A stretch of 64,000 bases of DNA, taken from Sciurus carolinensis. Taxonomy: Eukaryota > Chordata > Mammalia > Rodentia > Sciuridae. A program made the position numbers and the translations under genes. The notes below the pieces were generated by a model that was given only the letters and a program-made list of their open reading frames with translations, searched no databases and was not told the DNA's origin. The DNA is taken from positions 133,099,241 to 133,163,240 of the forward strand of contig NC_062218.1 of assembly GCF_902686445.1 (NCBI RefSeq), in the 5' to 3' direction. Of this stretch, positions 1 through 12,258 are shown one piece after another (within the stretch, counting starts at the first letter, position 1; the number at the start of each line of letters is the position of its first letter).

Positions 1-668
1 GTCGATTTTTCTCTGTGTCTTTTATTATATTCCACTGGTCCTAAAGTCTGTTTTGGTGCCAACATGATGTTTTTGTTATAGTTCTGTAGTATAATTTGGA
101 ATCAGGTATAGTGACCTCCAACGTCAGTCTTCTTGTTCAGTATTGTTTGGGCTATTTAGGATCTTTTATTCTGCCAAATAAATTTTGGGACTTTTTCCTA
201 TTTGTGTGAAAAATGTAATTGGAATTTTGATGGTATTGCATTGAATCTGTATATTGCTTTTTGTAATATGGCCATTTTGGCAATATAAATTCTTTCTATC
301 CAAGAATATGGGAGGTCTTTTCATTTTAAGGTCTTCTATTTCTTCAGTTTTATTGTAGAGGTCTTTCACAAACCTCTTTGTTTAGATTTATTCCTAAGTA
401 TCTTTTGAGGTTATTGTGAATGAGATAACTATCCAGATTTCTTTTTCAGCAGATTCATTACTAGAGCATAAGAAAGTTATTGATTCAGGTATGTTGATTT
501 TGTATCCTGGTATTTTGCTAAATATTTTTTTAGTTTTAGAGGTCTTCTAGTGAAGTTTTTGGGTCCTCTAAATACAAGATCATGTCATTCACAAATAGAG
601 ATAATTTGATTTCTTTTCCTATTTGTATCCCTTTAATTTTCTTCTCTCCTGATTACTCTGGCCAGTTT

Positions 669-890
669 GGAAGGGGGTTGTTTGTTTCTTTGTTTGGTAA
701 CAGAAATTGAACTCAGGGACACTCTACCTCTGAGTCACATCCCCAGCCCGATTTTGTATTTTATTTAGAGGCAGGGTCTCACTGAGTTGCTTAGTGCCTG
801 GCTTTTGCTGAGACTGGCTTTGAACTGGAGATCCTCCTGCCTCAGCCTCCCAAGCCACTGGGATTACAGGCTTGCACCACTGTGCCCAGC
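669..890 (-). mobile_element. B1-dID dimeric SINE with TSD
   Basis: On the minus strand the element reads as a 7SL/B1-like half (GCCTGTAATCCCAGTGGC-type box, GAGGCAGGAGGATC), then an ID-like half (GGGCTGGGGATGTG, ending in the loop that carries GTTCAATTTCTG). It is flanked by near-identical 15-bp duplications at 654-668 and 891-905 (core CTCTGGCCAGTTT). The B1-ID fusion is typical of squirrel-related rodents and is the main taxonomic clue. Confidence 0.85.
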
Positions 891-2135
891 TGCTCTGGCC
901 AGTTTTAAGAACTATGCTGAATCACAGTGGTGAGAGTTAACATCCTTGTCTTGTTCCTAATTTTAGAAGAACTGCTTTCAATTTTTCTTTATTCAGTATG
1001 ATGTTGACTTTGGGTTTGTCATATATGTCCTTTATAATACTGAGGTAAGTTCCTCCTATCCCTAGTTTCTCCAGCACTTTTCACATAAATGGATGCTGAA
1101 TTCTGTTAAAGACTACATCTATTAAGTTGATCTTGTGATTCTTGTTCTTAATTTATTTATGTGGTTAATTACATTTACTGATTTGTGTATGTTGAACCAA
1201 CCTTGCTTCCCTCAGGTAAAACCCACTTGATCATGGTACACTATATTTTTAATGTTTTGAAATGTGGTTTGCTATGTTTTAGTAAGTATTTTGGCATCTA
1301 TATTCATCAGAGATATTGATCTGAAGTTTTCTTTCCTTGATTTGTCTTTCTTTGGTTTGGGTATCAGGATTCTAGAATGAATTTGGTTGTGTTCCCTCCC
1401 TTTCTATTCCATGGAATAATTTGAGGAGGACTGAAATTAGTTCTTCTTTAAATATCTGGAAGAACTTAACTGAGAATCCATCTGACCCTGAACTTTGCTT
1501 ATTGGAAGACTTTTAATGGCTGCTTCAATCTTATTGCTTGTAATTACTTTGTTCAGGTTTTCTATAACCTTGTTCTTCTTGTTCATTTTTGGTAAGTCAT
1601 ATGTGTCTAGCAATTCGTCAATATCTTCTAAATTTTCCAGTTTATTGGAGTATAGATTTCAAAATAGTTGCTAATAACCCTTTGGGTTTTGTATGTGTCT
1701 GTGGTCATATCTTCTTTCTCATCTCTAATTTTGTTGAGTTGGGTCTTCTCTAGCTTTATTTTGGTTAGTTTGGATAAGGGATTATCAAGTTTGTTTATCT
1801 TTTCTAAGAACCAACTCTGTTGCATTAATCCTTTGTCATTTTTATTCTGAATTTTATTAATTTGAATCTGTGACCTTAATTATTTCCTATCTTCTACTGA
1901 TTTTGAGATGCTTGTTTTTCTCTTTCTAGGGCCTTGAGGTATAACATTAGACTATTTAAGTGAGATCTTTCTGTATTTTTTATGTAAGCACTCAATACTG
2001 TGAACTGCCCTCCTAGAACTGCCTTCATACTGTCCCAGAGATTTTGATGTTGTATCTGTTCTCATTTGTCCATGAAAACTTTTATTTCTTCCTGATTTCT
2101 TCTATGACCCATTCCTTATTCAAAAGGGTTTATTT

Positions 2136-2470
2136 CCCTATTCCATCCCTTCTCCCTTCCTGGATATGGAAAAACAGTGGAATGAATCTGACCTACCCAA
2201 TTTTCCTTTGTACATATATGAATATACCACAGTGAATCTTACCATCATGTATATCCACAAGACTCTAATTTTAAAAAACTGTAAGTAAATAGCAGAAAGA
2301 TCAGTAGAGTAGAGGGAAGAAAACAGGGGAAGGGAGGACGAGAGGGAAAGGGGAAGTACTGGGGACTGAATTAGAACAAATTATATGTTATGCTTTTATA
2401 ATTATGTCAGAATGGATCCTAATGTTGTGTATAACTAAAAATAACCAATAAAAATAAATTTAAAAATATA
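2136..2470 (+). mobile_element. 5'-truncated L1, 3'UTR fragment
   Basis: This is only the 3' end of an L1. It has the purine-rich tract (about 2300-2365), the blocks TGGAATGAATCTGAC and AATTATGTCAGAATGGATCC seen in other L1 tails here, and an A-rich end with AATAAA. The short repeat TTATTT at 2130-2135 and 2471-2476 is a plausible TSD in the host minus-strand L1. Confidence 0.65.
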
Positions 2471-3653
2471 TTATTTAATATCCAGGTGTTAAGATGATTT
2501 CTGCATTTTATCTTGTTGATTTCTAGTTTCATTTCATTATCATCTGATAGGATGCAAGAAATTATCTCTAATTTTTTGTTAATATTTGCTTTATGTACTA
2601 AAATGGTATCTTTTATAGACGGTTTCATGTGCAACTGAGAAGAAAATGAATTCAGTTGTTGATGAGTAAAATATTCTATAGATGTCTATTAAGTCCATTT
2701 GGTTACTAATATCTTTTAGTTCTAAAGGGTCTTTACTTAGCCCCATCTATTGGTGGAAAGAGTTGTGTTGAAATCACCCAGTATTATTGTATTGTAGTCT
2801 ATCAGATTGCTTATACTGAGTAAGGTTTGTTTTATATATGGAGGTACATATATGTATTTAGGGTATAAATATGTACTATCATTGTATCTTATTCTCAAAT
2901 GATTCCCTTAAACAGTATAAAGTAACCTTCTTTGCCTCTTTTGATCAATTTTGGCTTGAAGCCTACTTTGTCTGATATAAGAGTAGCTAGCCCTGCCTGC
3001 ATAATTTTTCCCACCCTCTCACCTTCAGCCTATGTCATCTTTGCCTGTAAGATGAGTCTCATAAACCACATATGGATGGGTCTTGTTTTCTAATCCAATC
3101 TACCAACCTACATCTTTTGACTGGAGTTTAGACCATTGACATTGTTATTTTAGAGATACTGTTTTAATTTCCTGCAATTTCTATTTATTTCTAATGCTTA
3201 ATTCAGATTATTCTCCCTTGACTCTTCTTCTAGTGAGATTAATTTATATACTGGCTCTAATATTTATTTTTCATTTCTTCTGCATGAAATAGTCCATTGA
3301 GTATGTTTTATAGTGCTGACTTAGTGATTATAAATTCTTTTAACTTCTGCTTATTATGGAAAGTTTTTATTTCAGCTTCAGTTCTGAAGGATAGTTTCCT
3401 GGTAAGCAATATTGGTTAGCACCCATTGTCTTTTGTGGCTTGGTGTATATTATTCCAATCGCTCCTGGCTTGTATGGTTTGAGAAATCAATACAAATTCA
3501 AATTGGCTTACTTGTAAATGTGACTTGCTGTTTTTCTCTTGTTGCTTTTAAACTTCTATCCTTGTCCTGTACAATAGGCATGTTAATTACAATGTGTCTT
3601 GGAGAAAATAATTTTTTATCTTGCCTATTTGGAGTTCTAAATGCCTCTTATAC

Positions 3654-5100
3654 AAGTGTAGTGGTATTTCTCATCACTTAGCTACCCAGGACTCAAGTAG
3701 CAGGAATACTGCTTCTCCCTGAGGTAGATGAAAAAGGGACTTCACTACTATTCAATATTGGACAGATAGCCTTAGAAAAATAAAGTTTGGGTACATTAAA
3801 CCAGGAAAAGAGACAAAATTAGATGCTGCTTACAGGAACAGAGAAATTAGCACACGGATGGAAAAAGCTGAGAAATACTATGAACAAACTGGAGGGGCAG
3901 CCTGACCTAGTCAATTCAGAGACTGTGCAACTCATTAAATAAGTTCACAAAGGACTCCCTGAGTTTACAAATCATCCACAGGAAGCAAGCCAGGAGTCAT
4001 TTTAGGATTACTCCACAGTAGCACCAATAGGAACTGGGAACTCAGATCTGGAGTTCACAGCTGGGTCCAGGATACCTTATCTGAGCCTAGCAAAGGCTTA
4101 ACTGAACCTACAAACTCAGGGAAATTCAAACACAGAGAGCATTTTTCCTGGGGGAATACAAGCTGGAAAGACCAGGGAGACCCCAACTGCCTTCAACTCT
4201 TTGACCCTGGCAGCTCTCAGGCTAGGTATAGAGTACTACCAATTTGAACAGATGGGTGACTCTAGAGGTGCATTGATTCAACACCACCAGACAACTCACA
4301 ATGCAATAAAATACCTGGAGCCTCACTCAGTTCATACTCAAAGAAGAAACAGAAGATATAGGAGAGACAAGATGGCAGATTAGTGGGAAGTGGCTTTTCT
4401 CACAGCTCTGTGACACAGTACTCAAACAGCAAGAAACTACGTCTCTGTGAGGTCAGCAAAATAAGCACTCCACATAATACTGGACAGAAAGCCTCGAAGA
4501 CTGGGAATTTGGGTGTATCAGATAAGAATAAAGAACAGAATTGCTCCTGGTAGGAGCAGGGGAAATTAGCACACAAGGTTGGAAAAGACTGGTGGAAAAG
4601 TCTTGAGAATCCCAGGATCAGAGGAGCACCCTGCTCTGAACTAACCCAGAAGCTATTCAGTTCATTAAACTAGTGCACAAAAGTCACCCTGGGTCTGCCT
4701 GCTATGCACAGGAAGCCCAAGCTGGAGACATTCTGGTACCTCCTTGCTGCAGTGGCACAAACTCAGACTGGGAACTTAGATTTGTGAGTTTGGGGCTGAG
4801 GCCAATACATGAATCCAGCAGACACCAACCACAAGATCAGGAGAATCTCTGGCATGGAGAATTTCTGGCATGGAGACTCTTTTGCCTAGGGGTAATACAG
4901 GTTGGAGAAGCCAGAAAAGGCTCACCTCCCTCCCTCACTTGAAACCAACATTATGCAAGACCAGCAGCAGTGGCTCAAGAACGTGAATGGACTGCTTGGA
5001 AGCAGTCCTTGGAAGGACAGAAAGGGCAGTACTGTGAGCAACAGAATTGGAAAAGGACTGACTTTCCCATGAGTGGAGCCCTGGAGAGAATAGTGGGGTA
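3654..5100 (+). repeat. Two tandem copies of a roughly 730-bp L1 5'UTR unit
   Basis: Matching landmarks recur 730 bp apart. CACAGGAAGC occurs at 3977-3986 and 4707-4716. An ACTCAAG/ACTCAAA block followed by an AGCAGGAA/AGCAAGAA block occurs at about 3692 and 4422. The second unit starts with the YY1-like motif CAAGATGGCAG (4368-4378), and the first lacks its extreme 5' end. The same unit recurs as the start of the L1 at 61872. This is probably a promoter-bearing 5'UTR duplicated in tandem. Confidence 0.7.
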
Positions 5101-5218
5101 CAGTTCTAGATGTGCAGTGATTCATTAATGCCTGATAACTCCCCATACAATAAAACGCCTGGGACAATACTCGATTTAATCCCTGCCTCTGGGAGCTTCA
5201 CTTCCAGAAACTCATCTC

Positions 5219-5611
5219 TGCTATGGTTTGGATGTGAGGTATCCCTCAAAAGCTCTCCTGTGAGACAATGCAATAAGGTTCAAAGGAGGAATGATTGGGT
5301 AGTACGGGTCTTAACGCAACCAGTGGATTAATCCCCTGTTAGGTAACTGAAGTGGCAGGGTGTGGCTAGAGGGGGTGTGAATTGGGAGCATGGCTTTGGG
5401 GTATATATTTGTATCTGGTAAGTGGAGACCTCTCTCTCTGCTTTCTGATCATTGTGTGAACTGCTTCCCTCTGCCATACTCTTCTGCCATAATGGAGCTA
5501 GCTGTACATGCACTAAGACCTCTAAAACTGAGAGTCCTTAAACTCACAACTGTTCTACAATTGTACTGGTCAGGTCATTTAGTCACAGCAGCAAAAAAGC
5601 TGACTAAAACA
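5219..5611 (+). mobile_element. Solo LTR of a MaLR (ERVL-type) retrotransposon
   Basis: The 393-bp element opens TGCTATGGTTTGGATGTGAG, the hallmark start of MaLR LTRs (MLT/MST/ORR1 group), and ends ...CTAAAACA. The 5-bp direct repeat ATCTC lies immediately outside both ends (5214-5218 and 5612-5616), as expected for this class. No internal region is present, so it is a solo LTR left by recombination. It sits in the 5'UTR of the plus-strand L1. Confidence 0.85.
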
Positions 5612-6551
5612 ATCTCATAGAACCCAGTGGCAACTATACCATGGAACTGAAACCAAAAGTATCTTCTGAGAAGGGAAGCTGAGGAATGGAAAAACAGTTT
5701 GGTACAGATCAAAAGCACATATTTTCATTGATTATTCTGTTATTTTGCTTTTGTTTTTGTTTTGTTTTGGAATGTGTACTGATTGATATATGATGAACAT
5801 TTATACATTTGTACACCTACATATTTGTTTCTGCTTTCGCGTTTCTAACATTTGTTGAAGGTAGTTATTTTTCCTTACTCTGTTTTTTGAGGGTTAGGGT
5901 TTTTAACTAACTGTTTTTTGAGGGTTAGGTTTTGATTTTTTTATTGTCTGTTTCACAACCCTTTTTCCCTTTGTTTCAATTTATCTTGTTAACGGACAAA
6001 CTCCACTGTTTTCTCTTCCATCTTCCTTTAGCTCTTTTATTTCTATTTTTCTACTCATCCCTCATAAACAACACATCCTATGTCACCTCTGCATTTACCC
6101 CATTTACCTCTTGAATCTACAAACCCTTTTCTACCCCCCTCTCTTCTTCTTTCCTCTTATTAATTCTATCTTTAACTTCTCCTAACACTAATTGATTTAT
6201 AAAATGCCAGACCCCACCACTAATGCCATAGCAATAATACAACAGAAGTCATAGACAACACATATTGTTTACTTTTATGCTGGATATAATTCATGATTAC
6301 CTACTAATCTTTACTGATAGAAATTGTTCAGCCTAGCATAGTTGTTTATTGTGTCAATTAACTTTGTAATGTCAAAATAGGAATTAAGTATTAAATTTAG
6401 TGCTATATATTTTATGCATAGTTGGTTGCAATTATTTGGTTCCCCCCTAATCTTTGAGGCACAGGAAACCTACAGGATCACCCAAGTCTCATATAATAGA
6501 AGCTCTGCTGCTTCAGATCCATTCAGATAGATAGGTAGATGCATGAACAAT

Positions 6552-7443
6552 ATGAAACAACAAGGGAACTAATCAACCCAAACAAACCAGAATGACTCAA
6601 TACCAGAGTCCACTAATACCACAGGAAATGTCAGAGGAATTTAGAAAATTTATATTTAAAAATTGATCTACAAGATAAAAAAGAATGTAAGTTGTGACAT
6701 CAGAGACAATATACCAGAAGTGAAAGATCACTTCAATAGGGAAATATAAATTCTGAATAAAAATCAAATTGAAATTCTCAAAATGAAGGTATTAATAAAC
6801 CACTTGGAAGACAGGTTTTCAGGCAACAAAAAAAAAGTGCATAATCTTGAACATTATTATTTTTTTCTCCATGCATAATCATGGAGAAAAATGTTAAGAA
6901 ACCATGAACAGAATTTTTCAAGAAATATGGAATATCATTAAAAGGTCAAACCTAAGATTCACAGGGATAGATGAAGGCTCAGAGATACAAGCCAAAGGAA
7001 TGCACAATCTTTTCAATGAAATAATAATATAAAATTTTCCAAATCTTAATAAAGAAATGGAAAATCAACTACAGGAGGCATACAGGACTCCAAATACATA
7101 ACATTACAACAGACCCACTCCTAGACACATTATTATGAAAATGCCTAACATACAGGATAAGGATAGAATTTTTAAAGTCACTAGGAAAAAAACAATTGGT
7201 AACATTTAGAGGTAAACTAATATGGATGTAAACTTTTTTTTTTTTAACCCAGACCCTAAAAAGTTAGGAGGTCTTGGAATAATGGATGCCAACCAAGAGT
7301 ACTATGAGATAATAAGCTTTCATGATAAACAAAAGTTAAAAGAATTCACAACTAGAAAGCTAACACAACAAACAAACTCAATAAAATATTTCATGAAGAA
7401 GAAATGAAGAATACAAATGAAAACTAGCAGAGTGTGAAATTAA
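6552..7443 (+). pseudogene. L1 ORF1 remnant
   Basis: The region aligns throughout with ORF1 of the young L1s (14697-15710). Shared blocks include AGAAACCATGAACAGAAT, CCTAAGATTCACAGGGATAG (RRM region) and the C-terminal GAATTCACAACTAGAAAGC block. Many stops and indels break the frame; the longest open piece is 7222-7407. Intact ORF1 proteins are RNA-binding nucleic-acid chaperones that form trimers through a coiled coil. This copy cannot encode one. Confidence 0.8.
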
Positions 7444-7931
7444 ACTAGAAGAATAGTATAGGAAAGGAAAATCAAATTAAACATAAAAACTAGAAATAAA
7501 TCAAAATGACAGGGAATAAAAATCATGTCTCAATAATAACACTGAATGTTAATGAACTCAACTCATCGATCAAAAGACAGGCTGGCTTATTGGATTAAAA
7601 ACAAGACCCAACAATATGCTGTCTTCAAGAGATTCACTTCAAGGGCAAAGGTATCTACAGACTGAAGGTGAAAGGGTGAGGAATAAAACTATCATTCAGA
7701 TAGATCTTGTAAATAAAACAGTGTTTCTAGCCTCATGTCTGATAAAGTGAACTTTAAGCCAAAGTTAATCAGAAGAAATAAATTAGGTCATTTCATACTG
7801 CTTAAGGGAATCATATAACAGCAAGAAATAACAGTCACAAATATCTGTGCCCCAAACAATGGAGCAGCTAAATATCTCAGACAAACCCTTCTCCATATCA
7901 AGAGTCAAATGGACCACAACAAAATAATACT

Positions 7932-8145
7932 TTAGATTAGGTATAGGGGAGTGAATGGAGGGGAGGGGATAAGGGGGTAGAAAGGATAGTGGAATGAATC
8001 AGGTATTATTACCCTAGGTACATATATAACATGATTATACATCATATACAACCAGAAGAATGAGAAATTATATTCCATTTATGTATGATGTGTCAAAGTG
8101 CATTCTACTGTCATGTATAACTAATTAGAACAAATAAAAAATTGA
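7932..8145 (+). mobile_element. 5'-truncated L1 3' end within ORF2 remnant
   Basis: About 215 bp of L1 3'UTR (GGGAGTGAATGGAGGGGAGG tract, TAGTGGAATGAATCAGG, ending AACAAATAAAAAATTG) interrupts the endonuclease region exactly where the coding homology breaks. The repeat ATACTTTA/ATACTTTAA flanks it and is a likely TSD. Confidence 0.65.
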
Positions 8146-9999
8146 TACTTTAACCCTCCTCTCTCAACACTACATAGATCATCCAACTAAAAACTTCATA
8201 AAGAAACTATAGAACTAAAATATACAACTAATAATCTAGGTTTAACAGACATATGTAGAGTATTGCATCCAAAAATGACTGAATACACCTTCTTCTCAGC
8301 AACACATGGAACATTTTCTAAAACAGACATTTCAGGACACAAAGCAACTTTTAGCAAATATAAAAAATATAGAGATAATACCCTGCATTCCATTATCAGA
8401 TCATAATGGAATAAAATTAGAAATCAATGAGAAGACAAAAAGCAGAAACTACTTTAACACCAAAGACTAAAAAATTCTCTACTGAGTGATGAATGGACAG
8501 CAGAAGAAATCAGAGATGAAAATTTAAAAAAATACCTAAAAGTAAATGAGAATAGTGATGCAACATACCAAAATGCCTGGGACATTATGAACTCAGTTCT
8601 AAGAGGAAAGTTCATAGCATTGAGCTCATTCATTAAAAGAATAGAAAGTCACCAAATAAATAATCTAACATTATATCTCAAGGCACTAGAGAAAGAAGAG
8701 CAAATCAACAGCAAAATCAACAGAAGACATTAAATAATTAAAATCAGAACCAAACCCAATGAAATTGAGAATTTAAAAAATTCAAAAAGTTAATGAATCA
8801 AAAAGGTGACTCTGAAAAAAGAACCAAAGTAATAAACAGCTAAGTTAACTAAAAGAAAGAGACGAAAAACTCAAATTATTAAAATCCATGATGAAAATGA
8901 AAATATGACCACAAACACTATTGAAATACAGAAGAAAATAAGAATCTATTTTGAAAATTTATACTCCAATAAGCTAGAAAATCTTGACAATATCAACAAA
9001 TTCCTAGACACATATGATCTACCCACTTTGAACCAGGAGGATACAGAAAATTTAAATAGATCAATTTCAAGTATTTAAATTGAAGAAGCCACCAAAACCC
9101 TACCAACAAAGAAAAGTCCAGAACCAAACTGATTCACAGCCAAGTTCTACCAGGCCTTCGAAGAAGAACTAATACCAATCCTCCTTAAATTATTCCATGA
9201 AATAGGAAGGGAGGGAACTTTTCAAAACTCATTCTATTAACCTAGTATCACCCTGATACTAAGACCATACAAAGACACATCAAGGAAAGAAAACTTCAGA
9301 CCAATATCCTTGATGAATATTGATGCAAAAAATCTTAACAAAATACTAGCAAATCACATTCAGAAATGCATTAAAAAGATAGTGCATCATGATCAAGTGG
9401 GGTTCACACCAGGGATGTAAGTTTGGGTCAACATAAGGAAATCAATAAATGTAATACATCACGCATATTGACTTAAAGCAAGAGCCACATCATTATCTCA
9501 ATAGGAAAAAAAAGCATTTGACAAAATACAGCATCCATTCATGTTCAAAACACTAGAAAAACTAGAGATAGAAGGAACATACCTCAACATTGTAAAAGCT
9601 ATATATGATAAACCCAAGGCCAATATCATTCTAAGCAGAAAAACTAAAAGCAGTCCTTTTAAAAACAGAAACGAGAGGGATGCCCACTTTCACCACTTCT
9701 TTTCAACCTAGTACTTATAACCCCAGCCAGAGCAATTAGGCAAAAGAAGAAATTAAAGGGATATGAATAGGAAAAGAGCTCAAACTATCTCTGTTTACTA
9801 ATGACATAATTCTGTATCTAGAAAACACAAAACACTTCATCAGTAAACTTCTAGAAATCATAGATGAATTCAGAAAACTGCCAGGATACAAAATTAATAC
9901 CCATACCTCAATTCAAATCCTATACTGTAATGATGATTCAGCTCAAAGACATATTAGAAAAAACATCCATTCAAAATAGCCTCAAAAAAAGTAAAATAC

Positions 10000-10069
10000 A
10001 TGGGCTGGGGATATAACTCAGTTGGTAGAGTGCTTGCCTAGCAAGCACAAGACCCTGGGTTCAATCACA
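10000..10069 (+). mobile_element. ID SINE (tRNA-type)
   Basis: GGGCTGGGGATATAACTCAG is the ID A-box region, followed by the GGTAGAGTGCTTGCCTAGCA core and the GGGTTCAATC B-box, with no adaptor after it other than A-rich sequence. The target repeat GTAAAATAC occurs just before (9991-9999) and just after (10077-10085). It is a retroposed element, not a functional tRNA gene. Confidence 0.85.
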
Positions 10070-10085
10070 AAAAAAAGTAAAATAC

Positions 10086-10300
10086 AACCCAACGTGGTGG
10101 CACACCTCTATAATCCCAGGAGCTCAGGAGGTTCAGGCAGGAGGATCAAGAGTTCAAAGCTAGCCTCAGCAACTTTTCAAGGTGTTAAGCAACTCAGTGA
10201 GACCATATCTCTAAATAAAACACAAAAAATGGAACTGGGAATGTGCCTTGATGTTCAAGTAACCCTGAGTTCATCCCCAGTAACAAAAAAAAAAAAAAAA
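10086..10300 (+). mobile_element. B1-dID dimeric SINE with poly-A tail
   Basis: The element starts with a B1-like half (GTGGTGGCACACCTCTATAA, GAGGATCAAGAGTTC), continues with a diverged ID-like half (GGAACTGGGAATGTGCC, GAGTTCATCCCCAGT), and ends in a 16-A tail. It is flanked by GTAAAATAC at 10077-10085 and 10301-10309, the same target word used by the ID immediately upstream. Confidence 0.8.
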
Positions 10301-12060
10301 GTAAAATACTTAGGAATCAACCTAAAAAAAAAAGAGAGGTGAATTATCTTTACAATGAAAACTAGAGAACACTACAGAACTAAATTGAGGAAGAACTTAG
10401 AATTTGGAACGATCTCCCATGTTCTTGGATAGGCAGAATTAATGTTGTCAAAATGACCATACTCCCAAAAGAACTAAACAGATGCAATGCAACTCCCATC
10501 AAAATTTTAATGACATTATTGATAGAAATAGAATATCTATCATGACATTAATTTGGAAAAATAAGAGGTCCAGAATAACCAAAGCGTCCTTAGCAAGAAA
10601 TACAAATCAGGAGACATCACAACACCAGACCTTAAATTATACTACAGAGATATAGTCACAAAAACAGCATGATATTGGCACCAAACAGACATGAAGACCA
10701 ATGCAACAGAAGACAGAGACACACCCACAAAAATACAGTTACCTCATACTAGACAAAGTCACAAAACTTTGCAATGGAAAAAAGATAGCCTCTTCAACAA
10801 ATGGTGCTGGGAAAACTGGAAATACATATGTAATACAATGAAAGTTAACCCCTATCTCTCAACCTGCACAAAAATCACCTCAAAGTGGATCAAAGACCTA
10901 GGTATCAGACCAGAAATCATGCACATGCACTGAAGAAAATGTAGGCCCAACATGCCAAAATATCAGCTCAGAAACTGACTTTCTTAACAAGACTCCTAAA
11001 ACACAAGAAATAAAATCAATAATCAAAAAATGGGATGGTATCAAACTAAAAAGCTGCTTCACTGCAAAGGAAACAATCAAGAGCATGAAGAGAGTCTACA
11101 GAATGAGAGAAAATCTTTGCCACCTCCACATCAGATAGGGCATTAATTTCCAGGATATACAAAGAATTTAAAAAACTTAATACAAAGAAAACCCAAATAA
11201 CCCAATCTAATGGGCAAAGGAACTAAATAAATCCTTCTCAAAGAATAACTATAAATGGTCAAAATATATGAAAAAAAGTTCTACATCTCTAGAAATTAGG
11301 TAAATGTGAATTAAAACTACACTGAGAGTTCATCTGACCCCTGTCAAAATAGCATCTATCAAAAACAGCAGTAACAAGAAATGTTGGCGAAGATGTGGGG
11401 GAAAAGGTACACTCCTACACTGTTAGTGGGACTGCAAATTGGTACAACCACTTCAAAAAGCAATATGGAGATTCCTCAAAAAACTAAGAATGGAGTCACA
11501 TTTGCCCAGTGATCCCACTCTTCAGCATAGCCAAAGGATTTAAAATTGGCATTCTACAGTGACACAGCCACATCAATGTTTATAGTAGCACAATTCACAG
11601 TAGCTAAGCTATGGAGCCAACTTAGCTGCCTTTCAACAGATAAATGGATAAAGAAATGGAATATTACTCAGTCATAAAGAAGAATGACTTTATAACATTT
11701 GCAAGCAAATGGATGAATCTAGAGAATATCATGCTATGTGAAATAAGCCAATCCCAAAAAATCAAAGGTTAAATGTTTTTGTTGACATGTGGAAGCTAAA
11801 CCACAATAAAGGAGAGGGGAGAAGTTCGGTAGATTAGACAAAGGGGAATAAAGGGAAGGGAGGGGGAGAAGGAATAGGAAAGACAGTGGAATGATCTGAC
11901 ATACTTTTCCTATGTACATATATGAAAATACCTACATGAATTCTACCCTCATGTATATCCACAAAATGGGATCCTAATTAGAATAAGATATAATCTGTGT
12001 ATGTATAATTTTAACAAAATAGATTCTCCTACCTTGTGTTACTAAAAAGAACTAATTAAA

Positions 12061-12258
12061 ATGCATCTTGTATTTGGATTTCCATATCATTCCTAAGATT
12101 TGGTATTTTTCTGATATTTCATTGAAAACATTTTGCATTCTCTTAGGTGCTTTCCTCTACACCAACAATTCTTAGATTGATCTTTTTATGTTATTCCAGA
12201 CTTCTTGAATACTCTGGTCATGGTCTCTTAACATCTTTTCTAAATTTGAAGCTCAAAT
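12061..12258 (-). mobile_element. Right part of the split minus-strand L1 (ORF1 antisense)
   Basis: The reverse complement of 12074-12258 matches L1 ORF1 just upstream of the part ending at 3653: AAGATGTTAAGAGACCATGA, then GAATAACATAAAAAGATCAA. Rejoining the flanks across the plus-strand L1 restores ORF1 order. The homology stops at about 12258, where the OR duplication unit begins. Confidence 0.7.

Larger units (their letters stand above)
1..3653 (-). mobile_element. Old LINE-1, minus strand, left part (ORF2 and part of ORF1, decayed)
   Basis: Read on the minus strand this is L1. Short open pieces at 166-369, 1628-1825 and 2419-2634 translate to ORF2-like sequence: a FLEKINKLDNPLSKLTK-like linker before the reverse transcriptase, and a CILSDDNEMKLEIN piece matching the endonuclease SDHN region. 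Positions of about 3330-3653 match the antisense of ORF1. All frames are broken by many stops, so nothing is functional. The 3' end of the element lies beyond position 1. Its 5' part continues at 12061-12258 because a plus-strand L1 inserted inside its ORF1. It also carries a SINE (669-890) and an L1 3' fragment (2136-2470). Confidence 0.8.
7506..11677 (+). pseudogene. L1 ORF2 remnant (endonuclease-reverse transcriptase)
   Basis: The order of homology to the young ORF2s is complete: endonuclease (7530-8450), linker, reverse transcriptase (about 9060-10000) and the C-terminal part with the cysteine-histidine segment (about 11380-11450). Stops and frameshifts occur throughout and the longest open piece is short. 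Three insertions interrupt it: an L1 3' end at 7932-8145, an ID at 10000 and a B1-dID at 10086. It is non-functional. Confidence 0.85.
3654..12060 (+). mobile_element. Old near-full-length LINE-1, plus strand, decayed
   Basis: An 8.4-kb L1 with a long 5'UTR (3654-6551), ORF1 remnant (6552-7443), ORF2 remnant (7506-11677) and 3'UTR (to 12060). Imperfect 13-bp duplications bracket it: ATGCCTCTTATAC at 3641-3653 and ATGCATCTTGTAT at 12061-12073. Both flanks read as antisense L1 ORF1, so it landed inside an older minus-strand L1. Later insertions inside it are a solo LTR (5219-5611), an L1 3' end (7932-8145), an ID (10000-10069) and a B1-dID (10086-10300). Confidence 0.85.

Noticed and set aside
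10010..10065. tRNA-like sequences with A and B boxes (also in the other ID elements)
   Set aside because: They are ID SINEs with A-rich tails and TSDs and lack a full cloverleaf. They are not tRNA genes.
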